Source of the DNA: Arthrobacter sp. StoSoilB20
Lineage (GTDB): Bacteria; Actinomycetota; Actinomycetes; Actinomycetales; Micrococcaceae
Reading direction: 5' to 3'
Assembly: GCF_019977295.1 (NCBI RefSeq)
Contig: NZ_AP024651.1
Span: 3,844,001-3,908,000 of the forward strand
DNA: 64,000 nt
Shown: piece by piece, positions 29,567 through 38,609 of the stretch
Numbering within the stretch: position 1 is the first letter of the stretch
Layout of the letters: every line of letters starts with the position of its first letter
The notes under the pieces: model-generated
The model's database searches: none
Seen by the model: the letters and a program-made list of their open reading frames with translations, nothing else
Told to the model about the DNA's origin: nothing
Translations under genes and position numbers: made by a program

Positions 29567-30877
29567 TCAGGCCTGCACTTTCGGAATGGTGCCGGTAGCG
29601 GTGTACGGCACGCGGATTTCGCCGCGTGCGGCCTTGCCTCCGATGTCCGTACGGAACTGTGAGCCTTCAAGCTGAACCAGCTCCACGCCGTCGTACGCTT
29701 TCTCGCGGGCCTCCACCAGATCCGAACCGAGCGCCACAACAGCCAGGACGCGTCCGCCTGCGGAGACCACCTTGCCTTCGTCGTCCAGCTTGGTGCCGGC
29801 GTGGACCACGTGGACGCCGTCCAGCTCGTCAACCTTCTTCAGTCCGCGGATGCGATCGCCGGTGCGGGGCGCGTCCGGGTAGTTTTCGGCGGCCACGACG
29901 ACGGCGACTGCCGTGTCCTTGGACCAGCGCAGCTCTTCTGCGGTGTCCAGTTCGCCCTTGGCAGCTGCCAGCAGCAGCGCACCGAGTGGGGTCTTGAGGC
30001 GGGCGAGGACTGCCTGGGTCTCGGGATCGCCGAAGCGGACGTTGAACTCGATGACGCGGGTGCCGCGGGACGTCAGGGCGAGGCCGCAGTACAGCACGCC
30101 CACGAAAGGGGTGCCGCGGCGGGCCATCTCATCCACTGTGGGCTGGGCGACGCGGTCGATGACTTCCTGGACCAGGCCCTCCGGAGCCCATTCAAGCGGG
30201 GTGTAAGCGCCCATGCCACCGGTGTTGGGGCCTTCGTCGTTGTCGAAGATGCGCTTGAAGTCCTGTGCCGGGGACAACGGGACAGTGGTGCGGCCGTCGC
30301 AGAGGACAAACAGGGAAACCTCGGGGCCGTCCAGGAATTCCTCGATCACCACGGTTCCACCGGCGTCGAAGCATGCCTGGGCATGGGCCAGGGCCTCCGC
30401 GCGGTCCTTGGTGACCACCACGCCCTTGCCTGCTGCCAGCCCATCGTCCTTAACAACGTGGGGCGCACCGAAGGTGTCCAGGGCGTCGGCGGCTTCCTCG
30501 GCGTTGGTGGCAACGCGGGCCATGGCCGTGGGCACGTTGGCTTCGGCCATGATCTGCTTGGCGAAGGCCTTGGAAGCCTCCAGCTGGGCAGCTTCCTTGC
30601 TGGGACCGAAGACCGGAATCCCGGCTTCACGGACGGCGTCGGACACACCGGCAGCCAGCGGCGCCTCGGGTCCTACAACAACCAGGTCCACTGCCAGCTT
30701 GGTGGCGAGGGCGGACACGGCTTCCGGGTTGTTCCCGTCAATCGCGTGGGTGGGAACGAGTTTGCTGATGCCCGCGTTGCCCGGGGCCGCGTGGACCTCG
30801 GAAACGTTGGGATCTTCAAGCAGAGAGCGGACAATGGCGTGTTCGCGGCCGCCTGGGCCAATGACGAGTACCTTCAC
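29567..30877 (-). CDS. purD: Phosphoribosylamine-glycine ligase
   Basis: 436 residues. The N-terminal KVLVIGPGGREHAI loop and the ATP-grasp domain (VVTKDRAEALAHAQACF, EEFLDGPEVSLFV, VIEFNVRFGDPETQAVL) identify GAR synthetase. It joins glycine to phosphoribosylamine, an early step of purine synthesis. The GTG at 30877 gives the conserved N-terminus; the frame is open far upstream but that part lies over the divergent asparaginase gene. It is divergent from asparaginase and upstream of purC. Confidence 0.97.
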   Translation of the reverse strand: MKVLVIGPGGREHAIVRSLLEDPNVSEVHAAPGNAGISKLVPTHAIDGNNPEAVSALATKLAVDLVVVGPEAPLAAGVSDAVREAGIPVFGPSKEAAQLEASKAFAKQIMAEANVPTAMARVATNAEEAADALDTFGAPHVVKDDGLAAGKGVVVTKDRAEALAHAQACFDAGGTVVIEEFLDGPEVSLFVLCDGRTTVPLSPAQDFKRIFDNDEGPNTGGMGAYTPLEWAPEGLVQEVIDRVAQPTVDEMARRGTPFVGVLYCGLALTSRGTRVIEFNVRFGDPETQAVLARLKTPLGALLLAAAKGELDTAEELRWSKDTAVAVVVAAENYPDAPRTGDRIRGLKKVDELDGVHVVHAGTKLDDEGKVVSAGGRVLAVVALGSDLVEAREKAYDGVELVQLEGSQFRTDIGGKAARGEIRVPYTATGTIPKVQA

Positions 30878-30946
30878 AGTCTTCAAGGGTACTTTGTGAA
30901 GGGCGCGCGGCCTAAGCTGTGTCACTCCCCGGACCCTGCTGCGCCC

Positions 30947-30952
30947 TAGACT
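30947..30952 (+). promoter_or_regulatory. -10 element of a probable leaderless transcript
   Basis: TAGACT ends six bases before the ATG of the asparaginase gene, and no ribosome site is present. This spacing places the transcript start at or next to the start codon. Confidence 0.5.
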
Positions 30953-30958
30953 TGGCTT

Positions 30959-31975
30959 ATGCCCATGAGTTCGCATGAAACGTTCAACGTTGAGTCTGCG
31001 GTGGAACTGGCAGTGATCGAACGAAGTGGCTTTATTGAGTCCCGGCACATCGGCGCGGCCGTGGTTCTTGCCGGTGACGGCTCGGTGGTCACCCGTCTTG
31101 GTGACATCGATGCCCCCATCCTGGCCCGCTCCACCCTCAAACCCTTCCAGGCCCTGGCCTCCATGCAGTCGGGCGTGCCTTTGCGGGGCGCCCAGGTTGC
31201 TGTTGCCTGCGGCAGCCACACCGGTTCCCTTGACCACATGGATGTTGTGGAGGGAATGCTCAAAGCGGCGGGCGTTAAGGAAGAGAACCTCCAGTGCCCC
31301 AGCGCCTGGCCGCAGGACGAAACTGCCCGCAATTGGCTGGTCCGGTCCGAGCGCGGAGAGTCCAGGCTGGCTTTCAACTGCTCCGGCAAACACGCTGCCT
31401 TCCTGTGGGCCTGCACCGAGAACGGCTGGGATCTCCGCAGCTACCTCGAACCGAACCACCCGCTTCAGCAGCGGGTCCGGTCCGTCATTGAGGAATACAC
31501 CGGAGAAACCATTTCCCACCTGGGGATCGATGGCTGCGGCGCACCCGTTGCCGCCGTGTCACTGACCGGGCTGGCCCGCGCCTATTCACGCCTGGCCAAA
31601 TCCCCCGGTGACAAATCTTCCAATGCACGCGCGGCCACCATTGCCACGTCCATGTTGGACTACCCTTGGGCTGTCCAGGGCCGGGGCGAATCCAACACCG
31701 TGGTCATGGAAGAACTCGAAGTCCTGGCCAAGATCGGCGCCGAGGGCGTCCTGGTCCTGGCCACCCCCACGGGCGCGACGGTAGCCGTGAAGATGCTGGA
31801 CGGAAACCTCCGCGCCACAACCTTGGTAGGGCTGACCCTCCTTGCCGTGAGCGGCGCCGTAGACATCCCCGCAGTTTCGAACGTCCTGGAACGGGTAGTT
31901 GAGCCCGTCCTTGGCGGTGGACGCACGGTGGGCAGGATCCGGTTGGGCCATGCAGTGTCCGCCCTGCTGGACTAG
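30959..31975 (+). CDS. L-asparaginase, class 3 (ReAV/asparaginase II type)
   Basis: 338 residues. It lacks the T-x-G motifs of E. coli-type enzymes but carries the class 3 motifs: ARSTLKPFQ (Ser-x-x-Lys, about residues 56-64), FNCSGKHAAF and GIDGCGAP, the two cysteines and lysine that bind zinc in Rhizobium etli ReAV. It hydrolyses asparagine to aspartate and ammonia in the cytoplasm. An in-frame ATG at 30965 is an alternative start. Its end is covered by a 12-bp tandem repeat. Confidence 0.9.
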   Translation: MPMSSHETFNVESAVELAVIERSGFIESRHIGAAVVLAGDGSVVTRLGDIDAPILARSTLKPFQALASMQSGVPLRGAQVAVACGSHTGSLDHMDVVEGMLKAAGVKEENLQCPSAWPQDETARNWLVRSERGESRLAFNCSGKHAAFLWACTENGWDLRSYLEPNHPLQQRVRSVIEEYTGETISHLGIDGCGAPVAAVSLTGLARAYSRLAKSPGDKSSNARAATIATSMLDYPWAVQGRGESNTVVMEELEVLAKIGAEGVLVLATPTGATVAVKMLDGNLRATTLVGLTLLAVSGAVDIPAVSNVLERVVEPVLGGGRTVGRIRLGHAVSALLD

Positions 31976-32002
31976 TAGCTGGACTAGTAGCTGGACTAGT
32001 AG
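31967..32002 (+). repeat. 12-bp tandem repeat over the asparaginase stop
   Basis: Three perfect copies of CTGGACTAGTAG at 31967, 31979 and 31991. The first contains the last two codons and the stop TAG. Confidence 0.95.
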
Positions 32003-32037
32003 TTAAGACGGACCAGTAGGTAAGAAGGAAAGAATCC

Positions 32038-32442
32038 ATGGCAGTTGCACGACGCCGCGTTGATATCTCGGAGGGCCGCGCTGCGCTGGCAGCCTGGCAG
32101 GCCGCCGTCGAGCCTTCCCACACTGAAGGTGAGCCGGGCAGCGCTGCCGGGACGCCGCCGTCGCGCGCTTTGATTGCGACGGCGGTGCGTTACTCCCTGG
32201 AAGAGGTCACCGCCCGCGCGCCCGGCAATTCAGTGGAAGTCCGTGTGCCCCCGTTCGGGGTGACGCAGTGCGTGGAGGGGCCCCGCCACACGCGCGGCAC
32301 TCCCCCGAACGTCATAGAGACCGACGCCGCCACCTGGCTCTCGTTGGTCACCGGCACCCTTTCGTGGGCGGACGCCGTTTCAACCCACCGGGTCATGGCG
32401 TCCGGCTTGCGCGCCGACCTCTCCGAACTGCTCCCCCTCTAA
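32038..32442 (+). CDS. Sterol carrier-like protein (actinobacterial SCP2-related)
   Basis: 134 residues. AAGGAAAG precedes the ATG. The central VRYSLEEVTARAPGNSVEVRVPPFGVTQCVEG and the ending 'TWLSLVTGTLSWADAV...ASGLRADLSELLPL' match the small actinobacterial family annotated as sterol carrier family proteins. Whether it binds a lipid is unknown. It follows the asparaginase by 62 bp on the same strand and converges with dctA. Confidence 0.8.
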   Translation: MAVARRRVDISEGRAALAAWQAAVEPSHTEGEPGSAAGTPPSRALIATAVRYSLEEVTARAPGNSVEVRVPPFGVTQCVEGPRHTRGTPPNVIETDAATWLSLVTGTLSWADAVSTHRVMASGLRADLSELLPL

Positions 32443-32446
32443 GGAG

Positions 32447-32503
32447 TTTTTGTACAGCTAATGCCCCTAAGACCGTGTCTTAAGGGCATCAGCTGTACAA
32501 AAA
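32447..32503. repeat. Palindromic element, family 1, copy A
   Basis: 27-nt arms (starting TTTTTGTACAGCTAATGCCC) at 32447-32473 and 32477-32503, 25 of 27 matching, spacer CGT. It separates the convergent carrier-protein and dctA genes and probably terminates both. Copies B and C lie at 34123 and 35259. Confidence 0.88.
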
Positions 32504-32512
32504 GTATCCGGT

Positions 32513-34000
32513 TTAGTCCGGGCAGACCGGGGTGGTTGATTGCCCCTTCTTGCTCATCTCGAATTGCGGGATGGCGTCGGCAGCAGGGCCTCCGCGGAAT
32601 TTCGGTGAGGGTTCCTGGCCGCCGCTGATCCGCTCCAGTTCCTGCTGGGCAAAGAGTTCTTCCTTGCCGAGCATGATGGCCGTGTCCTCGTTGGTGATTT
32701 CGCCGTTGAAAGCACGGAGCATGACGCTGCGGTCGAACTGACCTTCCCACTTGGCCACCACGAACGTTGCCACGCAGTTGCCGAGCAGGTTGACCACTAC
32801 CCGCATGGAGTCCATGAGGCGGTCGGCTCCAAGGAGGAGCGCGACGCCGGCAACCGGGAAGATACCCAGGGCTGCGGCTGTCGCGGAGAGCGCGAGGAAG
32901 GACGAGCCGGGGACGCCGGCCATGCCCTTGGACGTCAGGAGGAGGACACCCAAGGCCGCCAGTTGCTGGCCGAGGTCAAGGTTGTGCCCGAAGGCCTGTG
33001 CCAGGAACAGCAGCGAAATGGAGAGGTAGATCGCGGCGCCGTCGAGGTTGAACGAGTAGCCGGTGGGAACCACCAGGCCTGTGGTGGCACGGGAGCAGCC
33101 GGCGTTGGTCAGCTTGGTCATGATGCGCGGCATCACAGCTTCTGTGGACGCGGTGCCCAGTGCCAGCAGGAATTCCTCGCGGGTGTACTTGAGGAATTGC
33201 CATAGTGGAACGCGTGCAAAGCCCCAAGCCACTACGAACAGCAAGCCAATGAAGATGATGGCCGCTCCGTAGCAGGCGGCTATCAGGAGCGCATAGGTGC
33301 TCAGCGTACTGATCCCGTACTGGCCGATAATGAAGGCCATGGCACCGAAGGCGCCGATGGGGGCAACCCTCATGATCCAAGACATGATCTTGAAGATCAG
33401 TTCGAGGACAGTTTCCATGAGGCTGATGACCGGCAGGCAGCGTTCGCGGCCGATGACCACAATGGCCGCGCCGAAGAAGACTGAGAAGAACAGCACCTGA
33501 AGCAGGCTGTTGTTGGCAAAAGCACCGATCACGCTGACGGGAATGACATCCAGGATGAACGCTGCGGCGTCCTTGGGGACGGCATGACCGGTTTTGGCGT
33601 CCAGTGCGTCCTGGGAGAGCGAAGCGGGGTCGATATTAAGGCCAGCACCAGGCTGAACGATGTTTCCTACGATGAGTCCGAAGACAAGGGCAAAAAGAGT
33701 GGCGCCGGTGAAGTACAGGAGCGCTTTGACCCCGACCCTTCCGACCGCTTTGACGTCGCCCACTGCCGAGATGCCCGTGACGATCACGAGGAAAATCAGC
33801 GGAGCGATGATCATTTTGATGAGTTGAATGAATCCATCGCCCAGTGGCCGAAGGGCGGACCCAATGGTCGGCCAAAAATGACCGATGAGCACACCTGCGA
33901 CGACGGCGATCAGGATTTGAAAAAAGAGCGACTGGTACAGCCGCTTTTTCTTCTGCGGGGCCGAACTCGCCTTCAGCGCCGCGGAGTCTGGGATCTTCAT
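32513..34000 (-). CDS. dctA: Dicarboxylate/cation symporter, DctA type
   Basis: 495 residues. SLC1-fold elevator transporter: HP1 contains LGTASTEAVMP, TM7 contains PTGYSFNLDGAAIY and HP2 lies around GMAGVPGSSF. The FNLDG form is that of C4-dicarboxylate carriers (DctA) as opposed to glutamate carriers. The start at 34000 (MKIPDSAALK) fits the family; upstream extension runs into repeat DNA. No clear ribosome site. A palindrome TTCC-N7-GGAA lies about 100 bp upstream. C4 acids fit the neighbouring glyoxylate/malate theme. Confidence 0.92.
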   Translation of the reverse strand: MKIPDSAALKASSAPQKKKRLYQSLFFQILIAVVAGVLIGHFWPTIGSALRPLGDGFIQLIKMIIAPLIFLVIVTGISAVGDVKAVGRVGVKALLYFTGATLFALVFGLIVGNIVQPGAGLNIDPASLSQDALDAKTGHAVPKDAAAFILDVIPVSVIGAFANNSLLQVLFFSVFFGAAIVVIGRERCLPVISLMETVLELIFKIMSWIMRVAPIGAFGAMAFIIGQYGISTLSTYALLIAACYGAAIIFIGLLFVVAWGFARVPLWQFLKYTREEFLLALGTASTEAVMPRIMTKLTNAGCSRATTGLVVPTGYSFNLDGAAIYLSISLLFLAQAFGHNLDLGQQLAALGVLLLTSKGMAGVPGSSFLALSATAAALGIFPVAGVALLLGADRLMDSMRVVVNLLGNCVATFVVAKWEGQFDRSVMLRAFNGEITNEDTAIMLGKEELFAQQELERISGGQEPSPKFRGGPAADAIPQFEMSKKGQSTTPVCPD

Positions 34001-34094
34001 TGTTCTGAACCAATCAGTTGTGAACAGCCTCACATTTTGTGGGGGTTTTTCAAATGTAGGCCTGCTTGTTGCATTCCGCAAGGGGGAATTCAGT

Positions 34095-34109
34095 TTCCAT
34101 ATTGTGGAA
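34095..34109. promoter_or_regulatory. Palindromic operator candidate upstream of dctA
   Basis: TTCCATATTGTGGAA, perfect TTCC/GGAA arms. It differs by only two bases from the site upstream of the NCS1 permease at 38612-38626. Confidence 0.55.
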
Positions 34110-34122
34110 GTCACATTTGGTT

Positions 34123-34177
34123 TTTTGTACAGGTGATGCCCCAAAGGACGAGTCATGAGGGCATCAGCTGTACAAAA
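34123..34177. repeat. Palindromic element, family 1, copy B
   Basis: Arms TTTTGTACAGGTGATGCCC (34123-34141) and its inverse (34159-34177), one mismatch in 19. It ends two bases before the stop of the DUF559 gene. Confidence 0.85.
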
Positions 34178-34179
34178 CC

Positions 34180-35205
34180 TCAGCCCGTCCATCCCTGTTT
34201 GCGGAGCCCCTGGGATACCCGGGCCACCACCCACTTCCTGCCATGCGTCATGTCGATCTTGTTGATCTTTACCTGTCGCCAGCCAGCCTCTGAGACGCGC
34301 TGATCCCGATAAGCATCCAGAGCCTGCTGCTCTGGTAACAGATGATGAAGGCCCTCGTACTCAAGGCAGATCCGATACTCCGGGCATCCCAAGTCAGTCC
34401 ACACCGGTTTGCCAAGCGCATCGTCTACCCGGCAGTTTGGAACGAATGCAGGAAGCCCGGCCTCTTCAAGCAAGAGCCGGAGCTTGGTTTCCGGCGGAGA
34501 ATCAACACCCACGCGAAGCGACTCCAACGCGACGCGAGCCTTGCGGACGCCGTGGACACCGTTGGCCTTCTCCACGAAACTCTTGAGGGCTTGAAGGGAG
34601 ACAAGCGCCACCCGGGGAGGGCCGAAGGTGCGGCTGTGCTCGCTGATAATGGCATCCCCGACCACGATCAAGTCGTCCATCGGCAGCATCGTGGCCAAAT
34701 CCACCCAGGTTCGTGCCACAGACGTGAGGATAACCCCCTCCAGATCTGTGAGATCACCGTCCCTCAATGTCAGCCGATGGCCGGCCACTCCCCTCCGCCG
34801 AGGCAACGATCCATCCCTTGGCCGCGAGAGATGGATAAATCGTCCCGGCTCCCGAAAATGAGGGCCGCTCTTTGGTCCCCAGGGAATAGGTTCGACGACG
34901 GCGGTCACCGGCCCGCCGTCGTCGGGCCTGAACTGCGCCCAAGAGGGCAGGGGCAATCCCAGCACCTCAGCGGCACTGTTGTGGCTCAAAAAGTCACCCT
35001 GACGGAGGTCAAGGTGGGGCCGGGCAACCTCCAGCAACGTCTGCGTCCGCTGCGGCACGCGGAGTCCCCGGCTGGGCACCAGAAGGTCCGATGCCCGGAG
35101 TCTCTTTGGGGCAACTCCAAATTCCGCAGCCGCAGCCAGAGTAAAGGCTTGGTCAGAAAGAGCCGGGGGAAGGGAAGACAACGGGCGCATGCCCCATTGA
35201 GTCAC
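34180..35205 (-). CDS. DUF559 / Vsr-fold nuclease-like protein (AbiEi-related)
   Basis: 341 residues. The C-terminal ~110 residues have the shape of DUF559 (Vsr/restriction-like fold): SPPETKLRLLLEEAGLP, then VWTDLGCPEYRICLEYEG with Asp, Glu and Glu at the positions of a nuclease centre, then a conserved RDQRVSEAGWRQVKI. The middle resembles AbiEi-type antitoxin proteins (ILTSVARTWVDLATM), but a clear N-terminal winged helix is not evident. GTG at 35205 or ATG at 35190 could be the start. It has no partner toxin gene nearby. Palindromic repeats flank both ends. Confidence 0.75.
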   Translation of the reverse strand: MTQWGMRPLSSLPPALSDQAFTLAAAAEFGVAPKRLRASDLLVPSRGLRVPQRTQTLLEVARPHLDLRQGDFLSHNSAAEVLGLPLPSWAQFRPDDGGPVTAVVEPIPWGPKSGPHFREPGRFIHLSRPRDGSLPRRRGVAGHRLTLRDGDLTDLEGVILTSVARTWVDLATMLPMDDLIVVGDAIISEHSRTFGPPRVALVSLQALKSFVEKANGVHGVRKARVALESLRVGVDSPPETKLRLLLEEAGLPAFVPNCRVDDALGKPVWTDLGCPEYRICLEYEGLHHLLPEQQALDAYRDQRVSEAGWRQVKINKIDMTHGRKWVVARVSQGLRKQGWTG

Positions 35206-35258
35206 AACCGCTGAGGCGAGAAAGAGTTATCCACAGACCAGCTCCCTCAGACCGGATG

Positions 35259-35313
35259 TTTTGTACAGCTAATGCCCGGAAAGGGCGGTTTTGAGGGCGT
35301 TATGTGTACAAAA
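35259..35313. repeat. Palindromic element, family 1, copy C
   Basis: Arms TTTTGTACAGCTAATGCCC (35259-35277) and 35295-35313, 16 of 19 pairing. It lies six bases beyond the SDR stop. Confidence 0.8.
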
Positions 35314-35318
35314 ACTCG

Positions 35319-36086
35319 CTAGCCGCGGCCCACAAAGGGCATGCCGGCAGCAGTCACCACCACGGACCCCACACTGGCCGAGGCCGGCATGTTGGCCATC
35401 ATCAGCACCACCCGGGCAGCGTCATCCACCGGGAACATCGGCTCAACCTTGCGGCTGCCATCGGCCTGCAGCGCCCCGGAGCCCACGCCGATGGTGTCCA
35501 TGATCTCCGTGCGGGTATTGCCGATGTCGATCTGCCCGCACGTGATGCCGAATTCCCTGCCGTCGAGCTCGATGCTCTTGGTCAGGCCCGTCATCGCATG
35601 CTTGGTTACCGTATAGGCCACGGACCTTGGCCTTGGCGAATGCGCCGAAATGGAGCCGTTGTTGATGATGCGGCCACCCTGGGGCTCCTGGGCTTTCATG
35701 GCCCGCACCGCCTCGGCCGCACACAGCATGGAACCGGTGACGTTCACGCGAAGAGTCGCTTCCCACTCCTCCACGCTGATCTCGCCAACGTCGCCGGCCG
35801 GTCCGAAGATGCCCGCATTGTTGAACAGCACATCAACCCGGCCCCAGCGTTGGCGGACCTCCCCGAAAAGGCGGGCGACGTCGTCGGGCGCTGTGACGTC
35901 GCACCGAACTGCCAGCGCTTCCGGATGGCCTCCCGCAGTTTCGAGCAGCTGCGCCCCACGACGCCCGGCCAGCGCTACGCGGTAGCCCTCGGCGAGCATG
36001 AGCCGGGCAACTGCCCGCCCAATACCCGAACCCGCACCGGTAACGACGGCGACCCTGGGGTCTGCGGGCAGGCTGGAGTCAGTCAT
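35319..36086 (-). CDS. Short-chain dehydrogenase/reductase
   Basis: 255 residues, classical SDR. TGAGSGIG (residues 16-23) binds NAD(P), NNAG is present, and the catalytic Ser-Tyr-Lys is visible as NGSIS and YTVTK. The Arg-Arg at the end of the second strand (AGRRG) suggests NADP preference. GAAAGG precedes the ATG. Substrate unknown. It follows the racemase and NCS1 permease genes on the same strand, so it could belong with hydantoin/ureide metabolism. Confidence 0.9.
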   Translation of the reverse strand: MTDSSLPADPRVAVVTGAGSGIGRAVARLMLAEGYRVALAGRRGAQLLETAGGHPEALAVRCDVTAPDDVARLFGEVRQRWGRVDVLFNNAGIFGPAGDVGEISVEEWEATLRVNVTGSMLCAAEAVRAMKAQEPQGGRIINNGSISAHSPRPRSVAYTVTKHAMTGLTKSIELDGREFGITCGQIDIGNTRTEIMDTIGVGSGALQADGSRKVEPMFPVDDAARVVLMMANMPASASVGSVVVTAAGMPFVGRG

Positions 36087-36154
36087 ATGGTTGCCTTTCA
36101 GGGACGTACTTTGCCTAGGTGCCTCGCGTCAGCGTCTTGCCTCAGCGTGTTACC

Positions 36155-36919
36155 TCAGTGTGCCGCGTCGGCAGGCTGGGGTCCTGCGTGGGTTGAGGCC
36201 ACGGTTATCGGCCAGCCTATGACAGTCTTGGGACGCGGGGTGGCATACGTCCTGACCTTCGAGGTGGACAGGCCCAGGCGGACCAGGGATTCTGCGATGG
36301 TGACTGCCGCGGCCACACCATCCACTACAGGAACGCCGGTGCGCTGACGGATCTCCTCGTCGAGACCGGCCATGCCACCGCACCCCAGGACAATGACCTC
36401 GGCTTTGTCATGGTCGACCGCTTGTTCGGCCTGGCCCACGATCGCTTCAACGGCGCGTTCCGGGTATTCCTCCAGCTCGAGCACGGCCATGCCACTGGCC
36501 CTCACAGAAGCACACCGGGCATCGAGGCCGGCAAGCTTGAGGCGGTCCTCGATCAGCGGAACCGCGCGGTCAAGCGTGGTGACCACGGAATACTTATGAC
36601 CCAGGAACATCGCAGTGCTGGCGGCTGCCTCGGTGATGTCGACCACCGGGACGTCCAGGAGTTCCTGGAGGCCTTCGCGGCCGTGCTCGCCATAGCCGGC
36701 CTGGATGACGGCGTCGAATGGTTCGGGATAGTTGACCACGGCGTCCATGACGGCGATCGCGGCAAGGTAGCTTTCGAAGTTTCCTTCGCAGGAGTCGGCG
36801 CCGAAGCGCGGGGTAATGCCAATGATTTCGGTGCCGGGGGCCGCTGCAGCACGGGCCTGCGCGGCGATGGAGTCCGTCATGGACTGGGTGGTGTTGACGT
36901 TCGCGACCAGGATGCGCAT
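36155..36919 (-). CDS. Asp/Glu/hydantoin racemase family protein
   Basis: 254 residues. The start at 36919 has AAGGA five bases before; the open frame continues upstream but without similarity. MRILVANVNTTQSMT is the typical hydantoin/allantoin racemase N-terminus. The second catalytic Cys is present (VLGCGG, Cys180). The first is replaced: QAGYGEHGR has Gly75 where racemases have Cys. Enzymes of this family act on hydantoins, allantoin or amino acids. It lies 103 bp downstream of the NCS1 permease, which fits ureide or hydantoin use. With one Cys missing it may be a non-racemising isomerase or lyase. Confidence 0.87.
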   Translation of the reverse strand: MRILVANVNTTQSMTDSIAAQARAAAAPGTEIIGITPRFGADSCEGNFESYLAAIAVMDAVVNYPEPFDAVIQAGYGEHGREGLQELLDVPVVDITEAAASTAMFLGHKYSVVTTLDRAVPLIEDRLKLAGLDARCASVRASGMAVLELEEYPERAVEAIVGQAEQAVDHDKAEVIVLGCGGMAGLDEEIRQRTGVPVVDGVAAAVTIAESLVRLGLSTSKVRTYATPRPKTVIGWPITVASTHAGPQPADAAH

Positions 36920-37022
36920 GGTTTTCCTTCCAACGGCAATGCCCGTCCCTGCCGGCCGGCCCGGATCCGCTTGCTGGGATCCGGGGCGGCGTGGAGGACG
37001 GGCCGCGCCTTGATGATGGGGG

Positions 37023-38588
37023 TCAGTGAGTACTGGCGGCGGCGATCGGCTCGCCGGAGACGTCCTCGTGGACCTGCTTCTTGTCGGCCACTGCGAAGAA
37101 CGTGAGTGCAGCAACGCCGGCTCCGATAAACCAGGCGAACGGTGCCGCGGCTGCCAATGCCGGAACGAAGGCAATGGCGATTGCGATTGCTGCCGCCGGA
37201 ATCATGGCGATGATGGCCTTAGGGTTCACGCCGCGCTTGTAGAAGTAGGCGCCCTTGGGGTCCTCGCTGTACAGTTCCGGGACGTTGACCTTGCCTCGGC
37301 GGACCAGCCAGTAGTCGGCCATGATGACGCCGAACAGTGGTCCAAGCAGTGCGCCGAGGCCACCGAGGAAGTACACGATGACGATGGGGTTGTTGTAGAG
37401 GTTCCACGGCAGGATGACCAAGCCGATGGTGCCACTGACCCAGGCTGCCTTGCGGAAGTTCAGGTGCCGCGGGAAGAGATTGGTCAGCGCATAGACCGGA
37501 GCAACGAAGTTGGCCATCAGGTTCACTGCCACTGTCAGGATCAGCAGGGCAAGGCACGCCAGGACCAGCAGAAGGGTGTTCGGGATGCTCTGGACGATGT
37601 CCGACGGGCTCTCGATGACCGTTCCGTTGATCTTGTATTGGCCACCGGCCATGACAACCACAATGGCGCCGAAGACGAGCATGTTGATGGGAATTCCCCA
37701 GAAGTTGCCCTTGACGATTGACTTCTTGGAGGTGGAGGACCGCGTGAAGTCGCAGAAGTTCAGGACGAACGTTCCGTAGATGGAGACCCAGAGCGCGCCA
37801 CCGGCGAAGATGGTCAGCCACATTTCCCCACCTTCAAGGCCCTTGATGCCGGACCACTGGATGGCGCCACCGGCTTCGATGAAGACCCACACGGCGATTG
37901 CGGCCATGGTCACCAGGATGACCGGGCCGGCGAAGGCCTCGTACTTACGAATCATCTCCATGCCAAAGCTGACGATGACCAGCTGAACGATCCACAGGGC
38001 CACGAAGGAGAGCCAGCCCAAAGTTGAGAGGCCCAGGATGGAGTTGCTGTCCAAGTCCTTCAAGCCGGGGGCCATGGCAACCAGCATGACGCGAAGGACC
38101 ACAGAGGCCAGGTACGTCTGGATGCCAAACCACGCTACGGCAACGGCGCCGCGAACCAAGCTGGCAATTTGAGCTCCGCGGATGCCGAAGCTGATGCGGC
38201 TCATGACCGGGAAAGGAACCCCCGTCTTCTGTCCCATGAATCCGGAAAAGTTCAGGAGGCCGAACAGCAGTATGGCGCCGATTCCCAGTGCCACCAGGAT
38301 CTGCCACCCGCCCAGTCCGAGGGAGAACAGGCCAATGGCGAAGGCATAGTTACCCAGGCTGTGGACGTCGTTGGCCCAGAGGGTAAAGATGCTGTAGCTG
38401 GTCCACTTGCGGCCCTTGGCTTTAGTCGGCGCAAGGTCAATGTTGTAGAGGCTGGGGCTGATGGTACGGCCTGATGCTTCGGAAGCAATGGCGCAGAGGT
38501 CAGTGTTTCCCACGACCGGGTGGTTGGGGCCACCTGCGTTTGGTTCTCCCGGAGTCTCAGTGACGCCGACTGATGAAGTCGTCTGCAT
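37023..38588 (-). CDS. NCS1-family nucleobase/hydantoin/allantoin symporter
   Basis: 521 residues, twelve helices. NCS1 hallmarks include LWANDVHSLGNYAFA near the N-terminus, AWFGIQTYL, which corresponds to the Trp117/Gln121 site of the hydantoin transporter Mhp1, and AVWVFIEAGG, matching Mhp1 Trp220. Both substrate-stacking Trp residues are thus conserved. GGAG lies eight bases before the ATG. The racemase gene follows, supporting hydantoin or allantoin as substrate. A strong palindrome lies just upstream. Confidence 0.92.
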   Translation of the reverse strand: MQTTSSVGVTETPGEPNAGGPNHPVVGNTDLCAIASEASGRTISPSLYNIDLAPTKAKGRKWTSYSIFTLWANDVHSLGNYAFAIGLFSLGLGGWQILVALGIGAILLFGLLNFSGFMGQKTGVPFPVMSRISFGIRGAQIASLVRGAVAVAWFGIQTYLASVVLRVMLVAMAPGLKDLDSNSILGLSTLGWLSFVALWIVQLVIVSFGMEMIRKYEAFAGPVILVTMAAIAVWVFIEAGGAIQWSGIKGLEGGEMWLTIFAGGALWVSIYGTFVLNFCDFTRSSTSKKSIVKGNFWGIPINMLVFGAIVVVMAGGQYKINGTVIESPSDIVQSIPNTLLLVLACLALLILTVAVNLMANFVAPVYALTNLFPRHLNFRKAAWVSGTIGLVILPWNLYNNPIVIVYFLGGLGALLGPLFGVIMADYWLVRRGKVNVPELYSEDPKGAYFYKRGVNPKAIIAMIPAAAIAIAIAFVPALAAAAPFAWFIGAGVAALTFFAVADKKQVHEDVSGEPIAAASTH

Positions 38589-38609
38589 CGTGGATCTCCA
38601 CTTCGTACT

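Noticed and set aside
34180..35205. Restriction-modification system
   Set aside because: The DUF559 domain resembles Vsr-type nucleases, but no methyltransferase is adjacent at either DUF559 locus.
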